Assembly: GCA_023381535.1 (NCBI GenBank)
Contig: JAMCSN010000039.1
Span: 1 to 31,828, forward strand
DNA: 31,828 nucleotides
Direction of reading: 5' to 3'
DNA from: Bacteroidota bacterium
Lineage (GTDB): Bacteria; Bacteroidota; Ignavibacteria; Ignavibacteriales; Melioribacteraceae
The notes under the pieces were generated by a model, which saw nothing but the letters and a program-made list of their open reading frames with translations, was not told where the DNA came from and did no database searches. Below are positions 23,500 to 31,795 of the stretch, in pieces (within the stretch, counting starts at the first letter, position 1; every line of letters starts with the position of its first letter). A program made the translations under genes and the position numbers.

Positions 23500-24039
23500 A
23501 TGGCAACCGATATGCTTCAGTTAGGATCGACGGCGCCGGATTTTAACCTACCGGCTACGGACGGCAACAACTATTCATTGAAAGATTTTGCATCGAAGAA
23601 AGCACTCGTTGTGATATTCAGCTGCAATCATTGTCCTTATGTTCAGGCATACGAAGACAGAATAATTGAAATCCAAAAAGATTATGGGAAGGATATTCAA
23701 GTTGTTGCGATCAATGCAAATGAAGTTGAAAATTATCCCGACGATTCATTTGAGAACATGAAAGAGCGCGCACAAACGAAGAAATTTAATTTTCCGTATT
23801 TGCGAGATGATTCTCAGGCAGTTGCCAAAGCTTATGGCGCCACTCACACACCGGAAATATTTCTTTTTGATCAGGAAAGAAAATTAGCGTTTCATGGAAA
23901 GATAGACGACAACTGGCAAGACCCGAAATCGGTCAAATCGAAATATTTGAGAAATGCTATCGATGAATTGTTGGCGGGCAAAAAGATTTCTGTACCGGAG
24001 ACATTTACAATCGGCTGCACGATTAAGTGGAAAAGATAG
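23500..24039 (+). CDS. Thioredoxin-like (AhpC/TSA-type) protein
   Basis: A 179-residue thioredoxin-fold protein without a signal peptide. It starts like peroxiredoxin relatives (LGSTAPDFNLPATDG) and has a CxxC redox motif, FSCNHCPYVQAY (CNHC), then THTPEIFLFDQ with the cis-Pro and a closing GCTIKWK shared by this subfamily. It is probably a cytoplasmic thiol-disulfide or peroxide-handling protein. TAAGGAGG lies before the ATG. It is convergent with the DUF2461 gene, whose stop begins at the very next base, with no terminator between them. Confidence 0.9.
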   Translation: MATDMLQLGSTAPDFNLPATDGNNYSLKDFASKKALVVIFSCNHCPYVQAYEDRIIEIQKDYGKDIQVVAINANEVENYPDDSFENMKERAQTKKFNFPYLRDDSQAVAKAYGATHTPEIFLFDQERKLAFHGKIDDNWQDPKSVKSKYLRNAIDELLAGKKISVPETFTIGCTIKWKR

Positions 24040-24759
24040 TTAAATAACTTCACCAAAATTATCTTCAAACCGTTGCAGTTCTTTTAACGGCTGTGGAGAA
24101 ATAGCGAAGCAGTAGAGCGGATAAAGCTGCGAAATCATTTTTATCATCTCAATTACAATTCCATCCGAGTAGAGAATTTTTTCAGACGGGTTCTTTATCT
24201 TTTCAAGAAGCAGAAGATCATGCTTTGCAAGGAGGTCAAAATGTTTTTCCGCGTTGAACTTCGAAACAACTTCTTCATTCTCTTCCCATAAATAGCTGAG
24301 AGAATAATTATTGCTGATCTTGTATTTCTTGCAGACTTCGATAATTTCTTTCTTGAACTTTACCTGGTTCTGTCTGAAATAAAGTTTCTCTTCTTCGGAA
24401 CGGTTAATAAAAATTCCCATAGAGAAACTTTTCGGTTCAAAGTAGATGTAGAATTCGCTATCGAGTTTGATTCTTCCGAAATGAATCAACAGAAACGCGC
24501 GGTAAGGATCACCTTTGGCAAACCGCATATCTTTGTTCTGCCGCATGATTGTTTGGTTAAACTTCGGTTCTGTTCTGATAGCGGGGTTCAATCGGTTCAA
24601 GAAAGGCGCAATCTCGGTAATAAAATTTTTTGCCGGCTGAACCCAATAATTTTGATAACGGTCGTAGTTCTTGTGGAACCACGCAACAGAATTGTTCTTG
24701 TCGAGGTCTTTCAGAAATCTGAATAACTCTTTATTAAATCCGCCGAAGGAGTCTGCCAT
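24040..24759 (-). CDS. DUF2461 (TIGR02453) protein
   Basis: A 239-residue protein of a widespread family of unknown function. Typical features are FRFLKDLDKNNSVAWFHKNY near the start, IMRQNKDMRFAKGDPYRAFL in the middle and YIYFEPKSFSMGIFI. No enzymatic role has been settled. One base separates it from the upstream outer-membrane protein gene, so they probably share a transcript. Confidence 0.88.
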   Translation of the reverse strand: MADSFGGFNKELFRFLKDLDKNNSVAWFHKNYDRYQNYWVQPAKNFITEIAPFLNRLNPAIRTEPKFNQTIMRQNKDMRFAKGDPYRAFLLIHFGRIKLDSEFYIYFEPKSFSMGIFINRSEEEKLYFRQNQVKFKKEIIEVCKKYKISNNYSLSYLWEENEEVVSKFNAEKHFDLLAKHDLLLLEKIKNPSEKILYSDGIVIEMIKMISQLYPLYCFAISPQPLKELQRFEDNFGEVI

Positions 24760-24760
24760 A

Positions 24761-25402
24761 TCAGTACATTATTCCGAGGTTAAGTGTGATGTACAACTGA
24801 CCGATGTCGTTTCTAAATTGGTTCGTCAAGTTTTCAATTCCTTCACCAAACACGTGAGCGTACAAGTACCTGACATTAATGCCGACAAGATTTGTCTTGC
24901 TGATTCCGAAGTTGGCGCCCAAACCGACATAACCCGCGGCGGCGTAATGTGCTCTTGCGTGCTTGAATGATGAAAAGAATTCCTGATCATACGGTGTAGT
25001 TAAGATTAATGTTGGTCCGACACCAACGCTGATGTAAGGACGCAAATTATCTGTCAGCGTTTCTGAAAATAATCTGAACTGCGCGCCGGCATTCAGCGGA
25101 AACAAAAATGCGCGGTTAACTTTGTCCGGTGTGTACGTATTTCCAAAATAATCTATGTACTGAATTTCTCTGGCATCCTTCAATTCCGAAATTGAGAAAT
25201 CGACAAACCCGGTAAGGTCATGCGAGTAAGATTTTCTGAGAAACGTGCCGAGACCAAAACCGCCCTCGCCAAACATCAGATCAACTCCCCAACTATTGGG
25301 AGGAAATATTTCCGGCGGTTTTTCGGGCGCCAGCTCTCCGATTTTTTGAGCGCTCACAAATCCAAACGGCAGTAAAAGAAGAAAAATCATTAACACTTTC
25401 AT
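24761..25402 (-). CDS. Outer-membrane beta-barrel-like protein
   Basis: A 213-residue protein with a signal peptide (MKVLMIFLLLLPFGFVSAQ), alternating amphipathic strands (GLGTFLRKSYSHDLTGFVDF, LRPYISVGVGPTLIL, AGYVGLGANFGISKTNLVG) and a terminal strand ending in an aromatic residue (YITLNLGIMY). This matches the small 8-strand outer-membrane barrels of the OmpW/PorT-like kind. Function is unknown. A good ribosome binding site, AAGGAAT, lies before the ATG. Confidence 0.8.
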   Translation of the reverse strand: MKVLMIFLLLLPFGFVSAQKIGELAPEKPPEIFPPNSWGVDLMFGEGGFGLGTFLRKSYSHDLTGFVDFSISELKDAREIQYIDYFGNTYTPDKVNRAFLFPLNAGAQFRLFSETLTDNLRPYISVGVGPTLILTTPYDQEFFSSFKHARAHYAAAGYVGLGANFGISKTNLVGINVRYLYAHVFGEGIENLTNQFRNDIGQLYITLNLGIMY

Positions 25403-25539
25403 CTTACAATTCCTTTTGCTAACCTTCTAATTAAAGATTATAGTTATTATGTTAAAAATCAACCGACTAAATTTTACTCAAACTAAGCAAACAACTTTTC
25501 CTACTATTAAACAATCAGAACACTAAAAAGGTTTTACTT

Positions 25540-26037
25540 ATGGCGTTGAACTTGGAGCTGAAAATAAAGGTGGATTCGCACAAAAAATATATTTCTGTTT
25601 TGAAGCGAATCGGCGCCGAGAACAAAGGTATATTAAAGCAAAAAGATATCTACTACAAAGTTAAGAAAGGTTTGCTGAAACTCCGGGTTGAAAATGAAAC
25701 TTTTACGCTGATAAAATATCTTCGGGATGAGAAAGGGAAGCGCTGGAGCAATTATGAATTGATGACGCTAATGGCAAAAAATCCCGAGAAATATCTCAAC
25801 GAAATTTTTGATGTGGAAGCCGTTGTCGTTAAAGAAAGAAAATATTGGCTTTACAAGAACACGAGAGTTCATTTGGATACTGTGAAAAATTTGGGAAAGC
25901 TTTTAGAGCTTGAAACACTTTTTACCGGAAGCCGGGCGGATGCTACAAAACAATTTAACAAGATCGTCAAAATTTTGAACCTTGACCTTGGAAAACAAAT
26001 TCATAAATCTTACAAGAACCTTTTGGTGAAGAAGTGA
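25540..26037 (+). CDS. CYTH-domain protein (class IV adenylate cyclase / triphosphatase-like)
   Basis: A 165-residue tunnel-fold protein. NLELKIKV at the start is the common NxExK variant of the family's ExExK motif. Further charged strand residues follow in QKDIYYKVKKGLLKLRVE, RKYWLYKNTRVHLDTV and LGKLLELET, as in the CyaB/thiamine-triphosphatase family. It would bind a triphosphate-bearing substrate with divalent metal; the actual substrate is unknown. Its stop overlaps the next gene as GTGA. Confidence 0.85.
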   Translation: MALNLELKIKVDSHKKYISVLKRIGAENKGILKQKDIYYKVKKGLLKLRVENETFTLIKYLRDEKGKRWSNYELMTLMAKNPEKYLNEIFDVEAVVVKERKYWLYKNTRVHLDTVKNLGKLLELETLFTGSRADATKQFNKIVKILNLDLGKQIHKSYKNLLVKK

Positions 26038-29000
26038 TTCTAACCCGGGAAAATATTGCCTCGGTTGATATCGATTTTTTGATCAACCAAAAAATTGAGT
26101 TGGGTGCAGCAGACGAATTTCTTTTGATTGTTCCGACTAACCGGAAAGTTCGCAACCTTAAGAAAGAAATCATATCGCAGCTGCCAAATAAAGCGGCATC
26201 GGGACTGAATATTGAAACACTCGGAACGCTTTCGACAAAACTTTTGAGCGAATGGAAATCCTTCAAACAGTTGAGCGAAGCGGCATCAACTGTCTTCATC
26301 AAGCAGAGCGCTTCGGAAATCAATCTGCGTTATCTTTCACTTTATAAAGAAGAAATTCCTTTCGGCACGCTGGATAGAATACGCAGCGTGATTTCCGAAT
26401 ACAAAAGAAGCGGTATAACGCCGAACGTTTTGCGCAGAGAAGCCGACGGATTGGAAAAATCGGAAAAACTAAAAGCGATAGACATTGCCGACATTTACGA
26501 AATTTATCAGAAAAAATGCTTGGTACTAAACGCTTACGAAATCGGCGACGTGTATTCCGACCTTATGATGATTGACGAAACATCGTTTCAAAAGTTGTTC
26601 AAGAAAATTTATCCCGGAGTGGATTTGGTTGTTGTCAACGGGTTCAGCGAGTTTTCCAATCCGGAGATTGAAATACTGAGACGCATTTCAATTATTCCGG
26701 CGGCGAAAACTTTCATCAATTTCGATTATTACTCGCACAATAAACTTCTGTTCGCTCACCTTGATCAATGTTACGAAAGATTGGAGAGAGCCGGTTTCTC
26801 GAAAATTAAAGACAAATCTTCATCGGAGATAAACGAGTTTTCAATTTTGATGAGAGAAAAACTTTTCATCGCCAAAAATTTAAAAGAAAAAATAAAAGGC
26901 AGAGACAAAATTTTCAAAATTGAAGCGTTCGATAGAAACGATGAAGTTGAATTAATTGCTAAGACAGTTAAGAAATTGATTGTTGACGAAAAAATTGAGC
27001 CGAGCAGAATTTGCGTTGTCTTCAACTTGATTCAGAATTATTCCTCAATTGTTAAGGACGTTTTTGCAAAGGTTGGTCTGCCGTTCAATTTAACCGACAG
27101 AACTCCGCTCGATAATTCAAATCCGGTCACGGCGCTCGTAAACCTTTTAGAAATAGCCGAGAACGATTTTTATTTCAAAAATATTTTTAGAGCGCTCAGC
27201 AGCAGATTTGTGGATACCTCCGGCATCGACATGTCCAACCTTTACATGGTTGCATCGGAACTAAACATTGTTGCCGGCAAAGAAAACTGGATCAACACAT
27301 TAAACGATGCCATCGCTAATCTCGGTCACGCTGGCGATGAGGACGAAGACATTTCCGACAAGCGCCAGTCCTACTTGAAAGCGAAGTCGGATATTGCCGC
27401 GTTAGTTGACAACTTGAAAATTTTCAGCGGCAAGATGACGATTTCGGTTTTTGTTGATCATCTGAAAAGTTTTATCGTCAAATCAAAAGTTCCGTTAAGG
27501 CTTCTTCAAGTGGAATCAGGGCAAGAGAGCAATGTGAGGGCGTTCACGGATTTCATCGAAACCGTTTCGGAAATATTTCAGTTGCTGGAGGAAGAATTCG
27601 GCAGCGAGAAAAATTTTTCGTTGAGTTTCTTTATGGACCAAATTAGAACCGCTTGCGGATGGGCGCGCTTTAATGTGAAAGAAAAATCGAACTATGGAGT
27701 GCAGGTAACCAACCTTGAGGAAATACGCGGACTGAAATACGATTATCTTTTTATCGGCGGACTTTGCGACGGCGATTTACCGACGAGATATAATCCGGAA
27801 ATATTTTTCTCCGGTTCGTTCAAGAAACAATCTTTCGTTCATCAAACTGAAGAACGGTATAGATTTTATCAATCGCTTTGTTCTTGGAACAAGCGGTTGT
27901 ACTTCTCATACTTTAAGAACGAAGCCGGCAGAGAAACGGTTACTTCAACTTTCTTGAAAGATTTTGAAAATATATTTGAAGTTAGCCGGATAGATGAAAT
28001 GCAGTACAAGGATTTGATTTTTTCGAATGAAGAATTGCAAATTCACGCCGGGCGTGAAGGGATCGAATCATTAGAAAATTTTGCATCCGCCGACTTTGAT
28101 TCTGCGGCAATCTTACGCGCGCTTAAGATTGATGCGATACGAAGCAGCAATCCATTCGGCGATTCAGCTTACACGGGAAATGTTTTAGCAGAAGACGATG
28201 ACGGAATCGATCAACAATTCCTTGGCGAACTAACCGAAAGATTGAAATCGTTTTCCGTCAGACAATATTCTGTCTCTCAACTCGAGACTTATGCGAAATG
28301 TCCGTTCAAGTTTTTTACAGAACGCGTGCTAGGCATTAAGCCGGTTGAAGAACCGACCGAGGATATCGAAGCAATTGAAATGGGACGGCTTCTTCATTCC
28401 ATTCTGTATGAATTCTATTCAACACTCAGAGAAAAAAATATTCAGTTAGTCGGCTGCGACGACGAAAAATTTAGGCAAGCAGAAAAAATTATTTTCGATG
28501 TTGCAGAGAGGCAGCTTCAAACCACCGCGTTCAAATCACCCGCAACGTTTTATGAAAAAGAAAAAATTCTCGGCATCGGCGGAAATAAAAAGGAATCCAT
28601 CCTTTTCCGGTTTTTAGAAGCCGAAAGAAACGGCGAGGAAGATTTTATTCCAAAATTTTTTGAAGTCAGTTTCGGTCGTTTGAAAGAAAGCGATGCAGAT
28701 AAAATTTTAAGCGATCCAAATCCGATTGTAATTGACGGCATTAGACTTCGCGGGAAGATTGATAGAATTGAAACAAACGAGAAACTGAAATCTTTCAACA
28801 TTGTAGATTACAAATTGAGCGGCGCCAAACCGACATTTGACGATTTGAAGAACGGTATTTCACTTCAACTTCCGGTTTATCTTTATGCTGCGAGCGAACT
28901 GCTGAGCAAAAAATTTGGCGGCAATTATTCGCCGAATGAAATGTTCATCTATTCATTGAAATACGCTGTTGACGAGTTCGGAAAAAACAAAGTATCGGCG

Positions 29001-29186
29001 ACACGAAAGAATGATGAGATCCAATCTGTAGAGCAGTTGATCGGCAGAACAATTGAACATATCAAGAATTATATTCGATCAATTTCTGAAGGCAAGTTTA
29101 ATCTGTCTAAGCTGGAAGATAGGGAAAACAAGGTGTGCCGGTTCTGCCAATTTAGAACTGTCTGCCGGATTGACGAGGTGAACTAA
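26034..29186 (+). CDS. AddB-like iron-sulfur PD-(D/E)XK nuclease
   Basis: A 1050-residue protein with the layout of AddB, the second subunit of the AddAB helicase-nuclease that processes DNA ends for recombination. The C-terminal RecB-type nuclease has GRLLHSILYEF (His), RGKIDRIE (Asp910) and IVDYKLSG (Asp925, Lys927). Four cysteines (Cys756; Cys1035, 1038, 1044 as CX2CX5C) are placed as in iron-sulfur nucleases of this kind. The N-terminal helicase-like part starts at VPTNRKVRNLKKEI and shows no GxxGxGKT P-loop, so it should not hydrolyse ATP by itself. Start is GTG 26034, overlapping the CYTH gene by 4 bases. No AddA gene lies in the window. Confidence 0.85.
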   Translation: MILTRENIASVDIDFLINQKIELGAADEFLLIVPTNRKVRNLKKEIISQLPNKAASGLNIETLGTLSTKLLSEWKSFKQLSEAASTVFIKQSASEINLRYLSLYKEEIPFGTLDRIRSVISEYKRSGITPNVLRREADGLEKSEKLKAIDIADIYEIYQKKCLVLNAYEIGDVYSDLMMIDETSFQKLFKKIYPGVDLVVVNGFSEFSNPEIEILRRISIIPAAKTFINFDYYSHNKLLFAHLDQCYERLERAGFSKIKDKSSSEINEFSILMREKLFIAKNLKEKIKGRDKIFKIEAFDRNDEVELIAKTVKKLIVDEKIEPSRICVVFNLIQNYSSIVKDVFAKVGLPFNLTDRTPLDNSNPVTALVNLLEIAENDFYFKNIFRALSSRFVDTSGIDMSNLYMVASELNIVAGKENWINTLNDAIANLGHAGDEDEDISDKRQSYLKAKSDIAALVDNLKIFSGKMTISVFVDHLKSFIVKSKVPLRLLQVESGQESNVRAFTDFIETVSEIFQLLEEEFGSEKNFSLSFFMDQIRTACGWARFNVKEKSNYGVQVTNLEEIRGLKYDYLFIGGLCDGDLPTRYNPEIFFSGSFKKQSFVHQTEERYRFYQSLCSWNKRLYFSYFKNEAGRETVTSTFLKDFENIFEVSRIDEMQYKDLIFSNEELQIHAGREGIESLENFASADFDSAAILRALKIDAIRSSNPFGDSAYTGNVLAEDDDGIDQQFLGELTERLKSFSVRQYSVSQLETYAKCPFKFFTERVLGIKPVEEPTEDIEAIEMGRLLHSILYEFYSTLREKNIQLVGCDDEKFRQAEKIIFDVAERQLQTTAFKSPATFYEKEKILGIGGNKKESILFRFLEAERNGEEDFIPKFFEVSFGRLKESDADKILSDPNPIVIDGIRLRGKIDRIETNEKLKSFNIVDYKLSGAKPTFDDLKNGISLQLPVYLYAASELLSKKFGGNYSPNEMFIYSLKYAVDEFGKNKVSATRKNDEIQSVEQLIGRTIEHIKNYIRSISEGKFNLSKLEDRENKVCRFCQFRTVCRIDEVN

Positions 29187-29208
29187 ATACTTGGTGAACT
29201 AAATACTT
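29177..29208 (+). repeat. 16-bp tandem duplication over a stop codon
   Basis: GGTGAACTAAATACTT occurs twice in direct succession (29177-29192 and 29193-29208). The first copy contains the last codons and TAA stop of the nuclease gene. The second lies in the gap. It is a recent-looking perfect duplication. Confidence 0.9.
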
Positions 29209-29217
29209 GCTAAACAG

Positions 29218-29248
29218 TTGAAATCTTAAACGGAATTTTATATGTTTC
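29218..29248 (+). promoter_or_regulatory. Candidate greA promoter upstream of the terminator
   Basis: TTG at 29218-29220 and TATGTTTC (one mismatch from TAnnTTTG) at 29241-29248 are 20 bases apart. Transcription would start at about 29253, at the left edge of the hairpin at 29252-29284. No comparable element lies between the hairpin and the greA start. Confidence 0.4.
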
Positions 29249-29251
29249 CAC

Positions 29252-29284
29252 TGCCACTGCTGAAGAGCAGTGGCAATTTTTTTT
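29252..29284 (+). terminator. Strong terminator directly before greA
   Basis: TGCCACTGCT-GAAG-AGCAGTGGCA is a perfect 10-bp stem with a tetraloop, followed by A and eight T. It ends 27 bases before the greA GTG. It could end the nuclease transcript, or act as an attenuator for greA. Confidence 0.93.
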
Positions 29285-29311
29285 ATCAAAGCACAAAAAG
29301 GAGTTTTTCAG

Positions 29312-29782
29312 GTGTCAAACTTCGTTTACTTAAGCAAAGAGCGGATGCGCGAGATCGAGAAAGAATTAAGCGATCTCAAAAATAACGGCAGAAAAAGAAT
29401 GGCTGAAAGAATTGCCGAAGCCAGATCTCACGGCGATCTTTCCGAAAACGCCGAATACGATGCCGCAAAAGAAGAACAGGGTTTGCTCGAACTAAGGATT
29501 AGCAAAATGGAAGAGCTTCTTTCGCGCGCAACTCTTATTGATTTGACCAACATGCCGAAAGATCAAGCGCATATTTTATCTACATTAACCGTGAAGAATT
29601 TGAACAACGCGAAAACTTATAAATATACTCTTGTCTCGCCGGAAGAAGCCGATATTGATAAAGGCAAGATTGCAATTTCATCGCCGGTAGGACAGGCGCT
29701 GATGGCTTCTAAGGTTGGTCAAACCGTGCAGGCAAAGGTTCCGGCGGGAATTATTAAATTTCAAGTGCTGGATTTAGAATAA
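29312..29782 (+). CDS. greA: Transcription elongation factor GreA
   Basis: A 156-residue factor that rescues backtracked RNA polymerase by stimulating transcript cleavage. The coiled-coil tip carries the catalytic acids in HGDLSENAEYDAAKEEQ, and the C-terminal domain ends in SPVGQALMASKVGQTVQAKV and PAGIIKFQVLDLE. The frame is open further upstream, but the start is placed at GTG 29312, because AAAAAGGAG lies correctly before it, the length then equals the family's usual 156-158, and an earlier start would fall inside the terminator hairpin. Confidence 0.95.
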   Translation: MSNFVYLSKERMREIEKELSDLKNNGRKRMAERIAEARSHGDLSENAEYDAAKEEQGLLELRISKMEELLSRATLIDLTNMPKDQAHILSTLTVKNLNNAKTYKYTLVSPEEADIDKGKIAISSPVGQALMASKVGQTVQAKVPAGIIKFQVLDLE

Positions 29783-29815
29783 TTGTTAGATAAATTTTGA
29801 TTGCTGAATTTATTG

Positions 29816-29842
29816 GAAAGTCTCTTATGAGACTTTCTTTTT
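29816..29842 (+). terminator. Terminator between greA and tilS
   Basis: GAAAGTCTC-TTAT-GAGACTTTC is a perfect 9-bp stem with a tetraloop, followed by five T. It ends 24 bases before the tilS ATG, leaving no obvious room for a separate tilS promoter. Confidence 0.9.
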
Positions 29843-29866
29843 ATTGATGAACTAGAGCTGCAGAGA

Positions 29867-31228
29867 ATGAAAAGAGTTGAGCAAAAGGTTTTGAAGTTTG
29901 TGGATCAGCATGGGCTGATTGGTGCCGGCGATAAAATTTTGGTAGCGTTCAGCGGCGGACCTGATTCTGTTTTTGCACTCAGCTTCTTGAAAAAGTATTG
30001 TCGCAAATTTAAAATTGAAGTGTACGCTGTTCATTTCAATCACGGTTTACGCGGTGAAGAATCCGATGCCGATGAAAAGTTTGCGAGAGATTTCTGCGAG
30101 GCAAGCGATATCAAAATTGAAGTTGAAAAGCTGAACGTGAAAACATTTGCGAAGAAGAACAAACTTTCCATTGAGGAAGCCGCACGCAAGCTAAGATACG
30201 AGAATTTGGAATCGATAGCTAAAAAGTTGAAATGCAATAAGATTGTTACAGCGCACAATCAAAGCGACAACACCGAAACAGTTTTGATGAATCTATTCAG
30301 CGGTACGGGATTAGCGGGACTGTCCGGCATTCCGGTTAAACGCGGAAAAATCATTCGTCCGTTTCTTTGTGTTACCAAACAAGAAATCATGGAAGCATTG
30401 CAAGAAAGCGGAATCGGGTTCCGAATCGATTCATCAAACTTCAGCAACGATTTCAAAAGAAATTTTGTGCGCAACAGAATCCTTCCGCTGGTAAGAGAAA
30501 AAATTAATCCGTCGATTGACGAAGCACTATTCCGTTCGGCACGGAACATTGAGAGCTCGTCTTTGCTAAGCGAAAAACTTCTTGGTTTACCAACGAGAAA
30601 ATACGTTACATCGCAAAACGGAGTTGTGAAGATCAAGACTTCGCTAAGCGAACTCTTCGGCGGAAAATTTCCCGGTGAAATTTTGAAATCAACGCTTCAA
30701 AAATATTTCAAGCATGAATTCGGTTATGACGACTTCGAAAAAATAAATTCGTTAACCGGCAAACAAAAAGGGAAAAGGGTTCATCTCTCCAAAAATTTGA
30801 TTGCTTACCGGGAAGAAAAAGAAATTAGAATCGAAGAAGCGAAAGCGCCATCTAACAGAGAACTGAAAATCGAAATCGGTACTCATGTTACGATCGGATC
30901 AGAAACTATCGGCGTTGAACTTGAGAAGAACAGAAACGTCAAATGGAGCAGTGATAAAAAAACTGAATTCGTTTCCGGCGACAATCTGAAAAACAGTTTT
31001 GAGGTTCGTGCATGGAAAGAAGGAGACCGCTTCAAACCGCTTGGAATGAAAGGCGTTAAAAAGGTTTCCGATTTCCTGACTGACGAGAAAGTGCCGACGT
31101 CGGAAAGAAAAAAACAATTGGTGCTGCTTAATCGGAACCAAATTGTGTGGGTTGTTGGTTTAAGAATAGATGATCGGTTCAAACTAAATTCGAAAACAAA
31201 AAAAGTTTACAAACTATGGATGAATTAA
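29867..31228 (+). CDS. tilS: tRNA(Ile)-lysidine synthetase
   Basis: A 453-residue enzyme that attaches lysine to C34 of tRNA-Ile2 (CAU) with ATP, so that it reads AUA. The PP-loop motif is SGGPDS (29-34), followed by AVHFNHGLRGEESDADEKFA, AARKLRYE, TAHNQSDNTETVLMNLFSGT, and RPFLCVTKQEI, and the FRIDSSNFSNDFKRNFVRN stretch. The C-terminal domain ends in VRAWKEGDRFKPLGMKGVKK-type sequence, as in long TilS proteins. The last 13 bases overlap hpt. The tilS-hpt pair is found in many bacteria. Confidence 0.95.
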   Translation: MKRVEQKVLKFVDQHGLIGAGDKILVAFSGGPDSVFALSFLKKYCRKFKIEVYAVHFNHGLRGEESDADEKFARDFCEASDIKIEVEKLNVKTFAKKNKLSIEEAARKLRYENLESIAKKLKCNKIVTAHNQSDNTETVLMNLFSGTGLAGLSGIPVKRGKIIRPFLCVTKQEIMEALQESGIGFRIDSSNFSNDFKRNFVRNRILPLVREKINPSIDEALFRSARNIESSSLLSEKLLGLPTRKYVTSQNGVVKIKTSLSELFGGKFPGEILKSTLQKYFKHEFGYDDFEKINSLTGKQKGKRVHLSKNLIAYREEKEIRIEEAKAPSNRELKIEIGTHVTIGSETIGVELEKNRNVKWSSDKKTEFVSGDNLKNSFEVRAWKEGDRFKPLGMKGVKKVSDFLTDEKVPTSERKKQLVLLNRNQIVWVVGLRIDDRFKLNSKTKKVYKLWMN

Positions 31229-31779
31229 AGAAGCAAACGAAAGACGAGATTTTGGTCGGGACCGAAAAATTTGTTCCTTACTTGACCGAAGAGGTAATTC
31301 AAAAAAGAATTGCTGAACTCGGCAAACAAATCTCGGAAGAGTACAAAGCCAAGCTGCCGATTTTCATTGGCGTTCTTAACGGATCGTTCATGTTTATGTC
31401 CGACCTTCTGAAAAATGTTACGATCAACTGCGAGATGGATTTTTTCAAACTTTCGAGTTACGGCGACGAAAAAATTTCTTCCGGCCGGGTTAAACTTGTG
31501 AAAGATTTGAACGCCGACATCAACGATCGTCACCTGATCATCGTTGAAGACATTATCGATACCGGACTTTCAATCAATTACATCGAGCAGATGATCAAAG
31601 AACACACACCGGCAAGTATGAAGGTTGTTTCGCTTCTTGTGAAGCCGGAGAGTTTAAAATATGATATCAAAATTGATTATATTGGCTTCAAAATTCCTAA
31701 TAAGTTCGTGATTGGATACGGACTCGATTACGCTCAAAAGTATCGGAATCTGCGCTCAATCTACGTTTTAAGTGAATAA
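31216..31779 (+). CDS. hpt: Hypoxanthine phosphoribosyltransferase
   Basis: A 187-residue purine-salvage enzyme that makes IMP or GMP from hypoxanthine or guanine and PRPP. The PRPP-binding motif is VEDIIDTG (110-117); other landmarks are IGVLNGSFMFMSDLLKN, KLSSYGD, VSLLVKP, KIPNKFVIGYGLDYAQKYRN near the end. The start lies within the last codons of tilS (13-base overlap), so the two are probably coupled. Confidence 0.95.
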   Translation: MDELKKQTKDEILVGTEKFVPYLTEEVIQKRIAELGKQISEEYKAKLPIFIGVLNGSFMFMSDLLKNVTINCEMDFFKLSSYGDEKISSGRVKLVKDLNADINDRHLIIVEDIIDTGLSINYIEQMIKEHTPASMKVVSLLVKPESLKYDIKIDYIGFKIPNKFVIGYGLDYAQKYRNLRSIYVLSE

Positions 31780-31795
31780 TTAGAGAAAGAATTTA

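Noticed and set aside
29270..29311. Earlier greA start at GTG 29270
   Set aside because: It would fall inside the terminator stem and T-run and add 14 residues not usual for GreA; GTG 29312 has a proper ribosome binding site.
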